Source of the DNA: Prochilodus magdalenae
Taxonomy: Eukaryota; Chordata; Actinopteri; Characiformes; Prochilodontidae
Direction: 5' to 3'
NCBI GenBank assembly: GCA_024036415.1
Contig: JAMWET010006961.1
Coordinates: forward strand, 1-64,000
Length of the DNA stretch: 64,000 nt
Part shown: positions 12,501 through 21,269 of the stretch, piece by piece
Layout: every line of letters starts with the position of its first letter
Numbering within the stretch: the stretch's first letter is position 1
Notes under the pieces: generated by a model
Told to the model about the DNA's origin: nothing
Database searches by the model: none
Seen by the model: the letters and a program-made list of their open reading frames with translations, nothing else
Made by a program: the position numbers and the translations under genes

Positions 12501-14472
12501 TTCTTCCCTAATTTAGGAACAGACAGCACGTATGTTTATGTCTCTGAAGAAAAGACATGGTCGGAGGCTCAGAGCTTCTGCAGGACATATCACACAGATC
12601 TGGCCAGTGTGAGGAACGAGACAGAGCTACAACAAATACTGAGCGTGTCTAATGAAGATACAGTTTGGATCGGACTATATAGAAACCGACAGTGGTCAGA
12701 TCAGAGCAACTACTCTTTCGCATACTGGAGACCGTATGTTCAGGCAGCAAACGCAGAACCTAATAACTTTGTGTTTTTAAATGGACAATACAGAGATCAG
12801 CACTGTACAGCTGTGGATCTAAAACATTCAGTCCAGTGGACCGACGAATACTGCTTAGAAAGTTTCCCATTCTTCTGCTACAGTGGTAAGACTACAAACA
12901 TATACTGTATTCATCCTATTGAAAGTTTTTATGTTTTATTATCATAGAACATTGAATCAGTTTTAATTTTCATTTAGTTTTTCCACTGAAGTGATCTAGT
13001 TACAAATTATAAAACAAAGTGTCTGATTGGATGTGGATTCACTCTTGCTTGGTAAATGTTAAATGTATTAGCTGTTAAATGTATAATGTAATAATTACAT
13101 CATTAGATAAATGGAGATCACCTGAGTGTGATCAAAGTGAAAAAAATACAAGAAGAAGAGTGAGGGAACCCATCAAGAGACCTCCGGCTCTCTGGAAATG
13201 TTCTAAGCCTCAGCTTAGATGGGAGACTGTGTTTTCAACAACAACTGCCATCTTGACCAGTCATAGTTTTAAGATAGAGTGGCACAGAGAAAGCCACTGT
13301 TCAATAAAGCTGACATGCCCTTTCAGCTAACATTTAACAAGGGGCATTCAGAAGACGTAAGTAATAAAATTAAGATCCCTGCTGTGAAACATGCTGGCGG
13401 CAGCATCATGCTATGAGAATGTTTCTCTGCAGCAGGTTTAGCAAGACTTCTGAGGGTAGACAGTTTTATGAATGGAGAACAGCCAAAGCCAAACAGTAAA
13501 GGCTGAAGAACAACAAACAAACTTAATGTCCTGCAATGCCCAAGTCAGAGTATTGAAAACGACTACTCCATGCAACCTGACAGAGGTTGAGCAGTATACA
13601 AGTGTGCAAAGTTGATTGGGTCCTTTTCACACAGATTAAGAAATGTTATTCCTGCCAAATGTAGAGCTACTAACTACTGGGTTGTCAGAGGTTTCTTTTG
13701 ACCAGTTTCCAAAAAAAAAAAAAAAAGACTACATTTCATTATGTTTAAATTCACACATGTTTACATTCAATACTTTATAACAAATAAAAAATGTTCTATT
13801 TTATGTCCTAACAGTTCCTCCTCCACAAGTTCCAGGTAAGAAATGTGCATTTTAATGTGCTGACTTTCAGCTTTAGATCTGAGTTTGCAGTTCATTTAGC
13901 ACACAGATTAAAAGTATTCATTTTAAACCATTAACATGATCAATAGTGCCAAAGACTTCCAACTGTACATGAAATGTTTTGTGAGATAATATAGATAATA
14001 TCTTTCCCTCAGTTCCTGCGGTGGGAGTACAAATGAAAGTCAGAGCTGCAGGCAATCTGGCAGAATTTCAGATTGAAGAATTGCTGATAGAGCAGGTGAG
14101 CAGCGTATCTGACCCATGTATGTGTATATATCTATAGTGATTTTGTGATTGTGATTTTGTGATTTTGCAAAACATTAAATAAATTTAGAAATCACTAATC
14201 ATAAACTGCTTTCATGTAATATCTGGTAATATATGCCTGATCCAATCCTAATGTAGTCATGAGATCGTATCACTCATATTATATCGTGTGACAGGTGGTA
14301 TATGATACATGGTATATGATCATGTGATATATGATTTTGTTAAATTTTGTCTGAAATAACATTCTTTAATCTTCAATCTTTCCTCACCCAGCTTCAACAG
14401 AGATTCGGTGCATTGGGACTTCCCAGCAACGTCACTGTGAGGGTGAAAAACATCCAAAAGGCCAGTCCATGA
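6518..14472 (+). CDS. Lectin gene B: secreted-type protein with eight C-type lectin domains (CTLD7 frameshifted)
   Basis: A spliced gene with exons 6518-6542, 7171-7560, 8168-8518, 8636-9001, 9093-9467, 10322-10711, 10893-11240, 11558-11919, 12517-12885, 13815-13835, 14013-14095 and 14392-14472. All introns are GT-AG. The product would start with MLHLLLLLG and a leader of about 16 residues. It carries eight CTLDs with WIGL cores and four conserved cysteines each, then a tail of about 60 residues. No membrane segment is visible. Fish relatives are usually called macrophage mannose receptor-like or CLEC-type proteins. The carbohydrate-binding role is inferred from EPN/EPD/QPD plus WTD motifs in the even-numbered domains. 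Exon 8 has a 4-nt deletion and a stop, so the full-length frame is broken unless that exon is skipped or the deletion is a sequence error. A likely polyA signal is at 14981-14986. Confidence 0.8.
7171..7560 (+). CDS. Gene B exon 2: CTLD1 (type A1)
   Basis: 390 nt, phase 1 at both ends. It holds the end of the signal peptide and a complete CTLD with [25 protein letters not shown] and FICYDG. Where sugar-binding CTLDs have EPN it has KPV, and it lacks a WND motif, so calcium-dependent sugar binding is unlikely for this domain. Confidence 0.85.
8168..8518 (+). CDS. Gene B exon 3: CTLD2 (type B1)
   Basis: 351 nt, phase 1-1. The CTLD has [24 protein letters not shown], a GEPDN sugar-site motif and QWTDVNC, which matches the WND position. 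These calcium-site residues make it a candidate sugar-binding domain, with EPD replacing the mannose-type EPN. Confidence 0.85.
8636..9001 (+). CDS. Gene B exon 4: CTLD3 (type A2)
   Basis: 366 nt, phase 1-1. The domain contains [25 protein letters not shown], a HEPDN motif and MWFDIPC in place of WND. It is nearly a copy of CTLD7 in gene C. Confidence 0.85.
9093..9467 (+). CDS. Gene B exon 5: CTLD4 (type B2)
   Basis: 375 nt, phase 1-1, ending TGC TAC AAC A before a GTGAGT donor. The domain has [19 protein letters not shown], a B2-specific insert before DQHCTAVSF, and QWTDEDC. The intact EPD and WTD suggest a functional calcium site. Confidence 0.85.
9673..9970 (+). repeat. CT-rich dispersed repeat in gene B intron 5
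   Basis: Pyrimidine-rich sequence with phrases such as 'ggtttttggctttg' belongs to the same loose family as 29200-29760, 53490-53650 and 62790-63250. Its open frame is low-complexity and is not considered coding. Confidence 0.35.
10322..10711 (+). CDS. Gene B exon 6: CTLD5 (type A1)
   Basis: 390 nt, phase 1-1, the same length as CTLD1. It has [24 protein letters not shown], a KPKNW insert where EPN would be, and FICYDG. It groups with CTLD1 by the shared KP-x-N insert and lacks sugar-site residues. The open frame extending upstream of 10322 lies in the intron. Confidence 0.85.
10893..11240 (+). CDS. Gene B exon 7: CTLD6 (type B1)
   Basis: 348 nt, phase 1-1. It has [36 protein letters not shown] and QWTDEDC. 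QPD is the galactose-type motif of C-type lectins. The same motif occurs in gene C CTLD6. Together with an intact WTD it suggests a galactose or GalNAc preference, which is inferred from family rules. Confidence 0.85.
11558..11919 (+). pseudogene. Gene B exon 8: CTLD7 (type A2), 4-nt deletion and premature stop
   Basis: The exon is 362 nt where gene C's counterpart (51780-52145) and CTLD3 are 366. At 11695-11701 the text 'gtaaacgctac' lacks four bases present in the paralogues ('gtaaacggcagctac'). This shifts the frame and meets TAG at 11710-11712, about 51 codons into the exon. Splice sites are intact, and the rest still encodes a CTLD in the shifted frame (WIGLYDDL equivalent, GWYREPDN). 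The original exon was phase 1-1, and skipping it keeps the downstream frame. Confidence 0.8.
12517..12885 (+). CDS. Gene B exon 9: CTLD8 (type B2)
   Basis: 369 nt, phase 1-1. It has [23 protein letters not shown], a canonical mannose-type EPN (AEPNN), DQHCTAVDL and QWTDEYC. It is the only domain of gene B with the classic EPN. The gene C equivalent has EPD. Confidence 0.85.
13079..13680 (+). mobile_element. Degenerate Tc1-like element in gene B intron 9
   Basis: The phrases 'ctgtgaaacatgctggcgg' and 'cagcatcatgctatg' match the transposase segment reading VKH-GGSIML in Tc1 elements. No intact frame remains. Gene C carries a similar relic in the same intron (about 53750-54220). Confidence 0.5.
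13815..13835 (+). CDS. Gene B exon 10: 21-nt proline-rich linker mini-exon
   Basis: The exon lies between acceptor CTAACAG and donor GTAAGA and is phase 1-1. It encodes VPPPQVP, a linker between CTLD8 and the tail module. The equivalent in gene C has lost its acceptor. Confidence 0.7.
14013..14095 (+). CDS. Gene B exon 11: tail module, first half
   Basis: 83 nt from acceptor CCCTCAG to donor GTGAGC, entering in phase 1 and leaving in phase 0. It encodes a strand-like MKVRA stretch followed by a helix-like [14 protein letters not shown]. It is conserved with 54590-54672. Confidence 0.8.
14392..14472 (+). CDS. Gene B exon 12: tail module, second half and stop
   Basis: It continues the helix ([11 protein letters not shown]) and ends in a strand-like NVTVRVKNI, then Ser-Pro and TGA. 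No membrane anchor follows, so the product is predicted to be secreted. Confidence 0.85.
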   Translation, partial: LQQRFGALGLPSNVTVRVKNIQKASP

Positions 14473-15770
14473 GGGAGGAGGAGCTCTTTTCTACCTCCAG
14501 TACTTGTTTTGAATTATTTTGACATTCAGTTACTCAGAAAAAATGGTGGTTGGAATTCTGTAAAATCATACAAAGTTACACACAAAAATGTACCATGGTA
14601 TTTGGGGATATTTTATATTTACAAGGATATCTATTTATATATTTCTATCATGATCTACTTCATGATAGGCATTCATAGAGACAGTAATAAGTTAAATATA
14701 TAAACAGTTTATATATATAAACAAATTTGTTGCTCCTCCATATTCACTCCAAATAACCTACATTAAAACTTCAGTTTATTTATTTTTTCTTGTTTAAAAC
14801 CTTTGTCTTTAAATTAATTTATTTGCTTTTAATGAATTATATAAACAAATGACATTTTAGCCACACCTCTGTATTTTAGAGCAGGAAGTAAGCCTGCATA
14901 TCTCTGTCCATCTTAGCCACATCGTGAGCAGTTTTAATTGCAATATTTTCTGCAGTTAACTTGTTACTTGTTTGTGTGTTAATAAAAATAAAATAATTTT
15001 ATTTTCATGCAACTGTTGAAAAACTAGCATTTTTGAGTTGTGCTCATTTTAGCTGATTTGAGCAGCACTGAAACTCTCTACTGCCAAATTACATGGGAAC
15101 ATTTTTAAACAGTGTTATAATTGGTTGGTTAAAACAAAAATGTAATGTTCAATTAAAAGTTTAATAAGAGAAACAATTTTTAGACATAATTAGGGTTTCA
15201 GTCTAAATTTAAAGTCTTTAAATTTGTTCAATTCTGACTAATTATGGTGTTACTAATTAAATGGTCGTGCATTTTATGTGTGATGTTTTTTATTGTTGAT
15301 CATGAAGATAGACAGATACACAGCATAGAGCAACTGGTAAAAAATAAAACAAACAAAAAGAAGATACAAGGTTAGATAAAAGAGTAAAATGTAATATTTC
15401 ATTATATTGCCTACTGTTTATAACATTATTTCAGTGACCTTGAATGCTTTGTTATTTTAATGTTTCATTTTGATGTGCTGTGTGATGTTGATGTTGTCAG
15501 TGGTAAAGAACTTGGCGTGATGCAAACAGAGCTAAAAGTCAGATGCTTTACTGAACAAACCAGTAGCTATACACAACAACAAAGGACGACCACGCAATGC
15601 AAAATGTTGATGCCAGGTCATAGGTAGAGGATACAAGCGGAGGTTGAGAACCAGAGAGTCAAACAAACCAGCAGACAGTCAGAGAGAGATAACAAGGGAA
15701 TAGTCAGGAAGCAGGGTCAAAAAACAGTGAGGCTAATAAACAGGTAACCAAGACAAAGGGGAAATCCAAA
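14473..15770. other. Gene B 3' UTR and intergenic DNA
   Basis: AT-rich sequence with a likely polyA signal AATAAA at 14981-14986. A purine-rich repeat with 'gtcaaacaaaccagcagaca'-like text lies at about 15530-15780. I see no coding content. Confidence 0.55.
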
Positions 15771-15771
15771 G

Positions 15772-15905
15772 AGACGCCATACTGAGAGACACTTCTTCTG
15801 TATGTGTAGCTCAATAAATATTGAACATATCAGTGTAAATTTATCATCATCAGTTATTGATCCTGGTAACCTTTATCTTCTTTCCCAACAGCACCGCAAT
15901 CCCAC
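15772..15905 (+). mobile_element. 3' fragment of a mariner/Tc1-type element
   Basis: The text 'gccatactgagagacac' through 'cccaacagcaccgcaatccc' matches 62358-62455, which directly follows a transposase fragment there. This is therefore the 3' flank of the same transposon family without the transposase. Confidence 0.5.
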
Positions 15906-16302
15906 AGCTACCTTTTTACCAGTATTACAAATACAGTGTATTACTAATTGAGGACTGGAGCTGGAGAGCAATTAAAAAAATGAGAAACCTAATAAAACAC
16001 TCTGCTCCTTTAAAAAGCAAGCTTGCATCCATCAGTTTAAAGGGAGTTCTACAGAAGGTGTATATTTTTATTCCTATAAGAGAAACATCATCTGTATATT
16101 AATAGTTGACACTAGGATTCATATCTAATCTTCAGTATTTTCTTTATCACAGTATTAGCAGTACTATCCCTTCTGTTATAACATTGAGAGTGCAACATTG
16201 GTTATAATGGCAGGAATAGTAATCGATTGCCCGTTTATAAGATATAGGTGAAAATGCTACATGATGAGCTGACATTGGTGACCTGTCACACAGTCAGCAA
16301 TG

Positions 16303-16680
16303 TTATCTATTTCTTGATGTGTCTGAATTCAACTCAATCAGTGCACCTATGAGACCACCACTCCAGAAGATCAATACCTTCAAACAAAAACCCATCCATG
16401 AGTGTGTTAAAACCCCTATTACTGAAAGTACTACAATAACGATCAGCCCAACTCCCAGACCCTTCAGAACTGATCTAAATATGGCATATATTTCCACCAG
16501 CAGTGCTTTCAGTATGAACTCCAAGAGTCTGAGGAGAATCCTCCCCACTTTTTTAATGTTCATTTCTGCCTTCCCATTCCTTTCATTTACTCTCCCTCTA
16601 TTCTCCTCCTTTCTGATCTTTCTGTTGTACATCTCATTAGTATAGTGCTGTCCTCCTTTCTGCTGTACCATGTTGTCCAT
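16303..16680 (-). pseudogene. GIMAP C-terminal remnant
   Basis: The 125-codon minus-strand frame begins MDNMVQQKGGQHYTNEMY, which matches the GIMAP segment just after the GTPase domain (compare EKIDLMVEGNGGKHYTNQMF in the gene at 31208). A basic stretch and a long hydrophobic region with two or three possible membrane spans follow. Upstream, a different frame gives a short QVLE-like stretch, consistent with a frameshift. No P-loop or other GTPase motif is found nearby. It is most likely a decayed GIMAP gene. Confidence 0.65.
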
Positions 16681-17370
16681 CTTCTTCCCACGGCTCTAAG
16701 ACCTGAACCTTCAGCTCTTTTTCAGAAAGTGATGTACTATAGATTGCTGGAGTGTTGATGAATGAGATCTTTCAGCCCTCCATTGTTCCTTCTTATTTCT
16801 CACATTGCCTGCTCACAGATTTGATGGAGCAATATTTCCCAAATGCTTATCTGTCCAGGATGGTGTTTGCTGCCTCATGTTTTCCAGGTTCATTTTCTCC
16901 CAGGTGAACGATCCTTAAATCGTAGACTGTCAAGAAATGTAAAATACAATCTGTTATATATAGCAGCTTTGTACAAGTTAACATGTAGAAGTCTGACGTG
17001 TAGTAGATGGTGGATGGTATATCTTCCATGTGGTAACCTGGGCTATAGGAGTCCCATAGTTTGAGGAGGACTCCTAACACCACATCTGTCTATCAACGTC
17101 AACATAACCAAGCCTCAGGTTGCTTTAAAGCACCTGTTAAATGCCTTAACTGTAAATGTAGTGCAGTCTATATTGTTTAATGTGCAGTTTCGTTATTTAA
17201 AAAGACCCTTATATACAGAAGCATTTTAGACTGTCGCCAGGCCGGGCACATTTGATATTCTATTTATAATGATGTGGATGTAATTACACGTTTCAGCCTC
17301 ATGAGGGAGCACAAACATTAGATGCTGGCGAAACGAAAAAAATGAAAAACGAAAAAAAAACGTTTCATAG

Positions 17371-17850
17371 ACAGCACCAGTTAGAAGGTCAGACTCTCAA
17401 CTAAATGGATGGTGTTGGCGATCTTAAAGCCTCTACAGGCTTACACTCAACAGCTCCAACTTGTGTATGAGCCAGTCCATATCCTGATATACCACATATA
17501 CTCTTGATGGAGCACAATACCTTATTTCTGCCATATCTCCACCTCTAATATACATGCTGTTGCAAAAAATAAATACATAAACAAATAAAATATATTTTTT
17601 ACTGCACAGTGTACAAGCTCTAGTTCCCCTTTCAGTTTAATGAATATTCATGATGGACAGACAAATAGCATTGCTCCAAAGCTCCTTGTTCTAGCAGCTT
17701 CACTGCAGATTAAGAAAGCTGGTTCATCCTCCTGTAAAGCTTTCTATTGGTCATTATGGTATTTTATTTTATTTTCATTATGGTACCTCAAATTCTCAAA
17801 TTTTTACTCAAATTTTCCTAAAAGTTGATTAAACAGGCCAGATCATTTAA
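17371..17850 (+). mobile_element. MITE, degraded third copy of the GIMAP-flanking element
   Basis: It starts with 'cagcaccagttagaaggtca' and continues with 'atggatggtgttggcgatct' and 'tatcctgatataccacat', aligned with 32062-32594. The right end is eroded and no inverted terminus was found. Confidence 0.55.
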
Positions 17851-19190
17851 GGTCAGGCAGCCAATAAAAGTAGCAATAAACACAACCATGACTACCGCCG
17901 CCACCATCTGCTCTTAGCGAGTTTCTTCTAGGCTGGTAAGGAGTGAAGAGGGAGGAGGAGGAACATTGCATTTCCTTGCTTACTAGGATAGGAGTGGACA
18001 CCACAACTCAGCTGATATGCTTCACTCTATTTAATTGGAGTATCAGTTTGACAGTTAGCATCATCTTACAAATGGCAGCTCCATGTGCTCTTTATTTGAT
18101 AGGAACAGCTTTGGTGGTCTACCAAGTCTTCCAGGTAGTTGTTGGTGTCTTATGTTCTTGGCCTTTAATCCATTTTAAACTTATCATGTTTAATATGCCC
18201 AGAAACGTCTCCTGGGAAAAAACATAAATCGTACTTAATAGTCGTATTGACTGGCAGTGACCGATTGCTGGTCTCTACATTTGTACAGAGCTTTACATAA
18301 TTGCATAGCTTATGAATAAACACTACATATACTTATATGTTGTATAGTCTAAGACAGTACTGAGTGTATCTAATCAGGTACTTACTTTAGGATGTAGGAA
18401 AGATGAATAAATCCCGTAATGGGTTCTGAACAGAGTAAAACTAAAGCCGTCCAGGAGTTTCTTCTGTTTTCAGTGTTTCTCATATCAGATTAGACCACAC
18501 CTTCAGCACAGAAAGGGCTGGACTCACTGTTTCAGTGATGTCGTAAGTTTTATCAGATCTAACGAAAGGAAAGCACGGAGTGTTCATAGTGTTCATGTCA
18601 TAAGACTAAATGCCTAAGATAAATAGTGCATACACACTGTATTAGTGTGGAAATCTGTGATTGGAAATCTCCAGTGACTGATCCTCCACTTCCTAAAAAA
18701 AGACTAAATTTGTCCTTCTCCATTTCTTAACTGGCCAGTAAAAATTCAAAGACGTTGTTTCCATGGGGATTATGAATGTAACTAGGCCGGTTCTAAAAGA
18801 ACTGGCTGACATATTTGCGCCAGTGAGCCATGACTTTTGATATGAACTGGGTAGCAAAATAGCAAAAACTTTCAGCAGCCTGTGTTACCTAATGTGTTAC
18901 CTAGCTTGGTCAGTGAGAACTATTTTTATTTTTAAGAGCTAGCGTTTATATGCTGGGAACCTGCAATGCTGTTGGGAAGGAAGAGAAAGGTTACCAGATA
19001 CAATAAATGATAAATTTGATATGGGTGATATATTCATTGTGTTACACACACAGTAGTTTCTCTCAGCTAAACCAACATGTCAGATGTCTCAACATGGAGT
19101 TGTAGAGGTTCCTAATGGTGTCCTGTAATAAGCCATCCCTGGATGGCTGGCACTAACAGGATGACTCATGGAGGGCATCACTGCTTGCTG
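17851..19190. other. Intergenic DNA
   Basis: No gene is supported. The open frame at 17943-18227 has no recognisable domain. The block 18345-18610 is a diverged duplicate of 3895-4140. Confidence 0.5.
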
Positions 19191-19194
19191 AATT

Positions 19195-19310
19195 TCTGCA
19201 ATCATGGCTGTTGTGTCAGTATGGCACGTCCTTGCAAATCTACCCACCAAGTTTCATTTCTGTCAGTCTATTCCTTCTGGGTGCAATTTTTTTGATGATG
19301 ATGAACGTAT
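19195..19310 (+). mobile_element. Mariner/Tc1-type 3' flank fragment
   Basis: The text 'ctacccaccaagtttcattt' followed by 'ctgtcagt' matches the reverse complement of 61990-62050, which belongs to a transposase relic. No coding capacity remains here. Confidence 0.4.
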
Positions 19311-19330
19311 AAACCAATTTGATCCAGTAT

Positions 19331-19390
19331 GATTACATTTACGTTTATGGCATTTAGCAGAGGCTCTTATCCAGAGCGACCTACAACGGT
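19331..19390 (+). repeat. Conserved fish SINE/LINE tail motif
   Basis: The text 'atggcatttagcagaggct' followed by 'cttatccagagcgacctaca' is a very common teleost repeat tail. Its reverse form appears at 63089-63128. Confidence 0.55.
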
Positions 19391-20289
19391 GATTAGTGTT
19401 CTGTCCAAGAATGTTTCCTAACTAGTACAAGAAGGTTAGAATTTAGAACTCGCCTTGAGTTCAGATGCTGCCTGAACAGGGGCCAGTGCTGATACCTAGA
19501 AAGAAGAAAACAGAGTTAAATACAGCATAGGAGCCCTACCTAGCAATCCTAAGCCCATCCTCATACTTGGAGAGAAGAAACAGTTTGCTAAGTATAAGTG
19601 CTAAACAAAGCATTTAAATATATGCATCCATAAGTAATTACTCACTTAAGTGCTTTACAAATAGGTCTTTAGTTTGCATTTGAAGACTGCAGGAGAGTCT
19701 TCTGTTCGGAAATCCAGTAGAAGTTCCACCATCTGGGAGCCAGGACACTTCCTCTATGCATTTTGAGGGATGGTGGGTCAAGCCAAGCTGTTCTTGCTAA
19801 CTGCTTGTCAGTGGTGTTGTGTATTACATGTTGGTTTTATAGGTCATCGGTTTGATCCCCATTCCGGCCCGCAAATATTTCAAGCTTATTTGAGTGTAGA
19901 GATTTGAGTCAGCTGCTTACCTCGAGTGTGCTGTTATGTTAAAGTGGCTTGAAACTGTGTTCTGGTACATGAAAAAGATTACAGATCCATCAGCCTAAAC
20001 CCTCATGTAAACGCATACCTGCCATGCTTCAGTTCAGGTTGGCAGTGGTAAGGGAAACACACATTAACTATCACAGAACCTGCAAACCTTTTCACAGTCG
20101 CTTCCTTGTGTGTTCACCACCACTGTGGGTTAAAAAGCTTCAATTCATGCCAATCCGCTTGTTAACTGATTGAAGGTTTTGATCTTGTCTTGTTTTAATG
20201 CTCCTTTTTGTCATCTCCTTAAATGATTCTTTACTCTGTAGCACTTTGGTTCAAATGTAAAGTGTGTTACAAATAAAATGTATTAAAAT

Positions 20290-20780
20290 GCAGTAAAGTC
20301 AATTGAGTTTGTAATTTTTACTGACCTGACAATGGACGATTCACAATTTGATCTTATCAGTCCAGCAAAGATGGGCTCCACTCCTGAATCCTGCAGGTCA
20401 CTATTAATGAGGTTCAACTCTTTCAGAAACGATTAATCCCAGTTTTTCACTAGTGTTTTTCCTAAGATTCCACAACATAAGTCTGCAGACAGACAACACC
20501 ACATATATGCGGTATGGTCAATTAAGTTTGTAGTTCTTGCTAACCATATCTCCAGTTCAATATGAATTCTACAGTCCAGCAACTATGTGCTCCACTCCTG
20601 AATCCTGCACGTCATTGTTACTGAGGCCCAACTCTTTCAGTGAGGAAGTCTCCATGTTTATCATGAGTTTTTTTCCTTAAGATTCCACACCGGCAGTCTT
20701 CAGACAGACATCCTAACAGGTTGTGCAGTATGGTCAATTGTGTTTGTAGTTCTTACTGACCAGAGAATCTCCAGTGCTTT
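20290..20780 (+). repeat. Tandem repeat of about 218 bp, 2.3 copies
   Basis: Unit starts are recognisable at about 20292, 20513 and 20729 by 'gtcaatt(g/a)(a/t)gtttgtagtt'. Each full unit contains 'ctccactcctgaatcctgca' and a 'cagacagaca' segment. The third copy is truncated. No coding content is seen. Confidence 0.7.
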
Positions 20781-20849
20781 AACCCTATTATTAACATTTT
20801 GTTAAGTATACCAAAACATTACTGGCCTGAGCAGGCTTGTGGTTGGTCA

Positions 20850-21195
20850 AAAACTCTTGAGAAAGTCACACTTACTAAAGCAGTGTGCAAGTGCAACGCT
20901 TTGCAGGGCGAATGTGTGAAGACTGGGTGGAGAATTGCATGTCTACTATTCAGCACAGCTGTTAAGAGCCCGGGGTGGTATATTAAGTCTCTAGTAAATG
21001 CCACCATATTCCATGACTTAAGAGGTTACAATTTAGCATAGGGTAAAAAGTCACCTATGTCTAAAGCATAATCTTTCTATTCATAAGAACTAAGCCAAAA
21101 ATGTAGGTTTATTCTTAACACTGGTATGGACACAACAGCCCACTCTTTACCCTCCCACCATCAAATAATTTGATATATCTTCCAATTTATTTCTC
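20850..21195 (+). repeat. Duplicated non-coding block, copy 1
   Basis: It aligns over about 330 bp with 24630-24975. Shared text includes 'taagagcccggggtggt', 'aatgccaccatattccatga' and 'ccctcccaccatcaaataat'. The two copies lie about 3.8 kb apart in direct orientation. Confidence 0.75.
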
Positions 21196-21210
21196 ATGCT
21201 AGCAACCTGA

Positions 21211-21263
<53 letters not shown>
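21211..21263 (+). repeat. (GT)n microsatellite
   Basis: A run of about 26 GT units immediately precedes the LINE tail at 21270. Confidence 0.95.
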
Positions 21264-21264
<1 letters not shown>

Positions 21265-21269
21265 TATAA

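Noticed and set aside
17943..18227. 94-codon + strand frame as a membrane protein gene
   Set aside because: It has some hydrophobic stretches but no homologous copy, no splice context and no recognisable motif. Chance is the simpler explanation.
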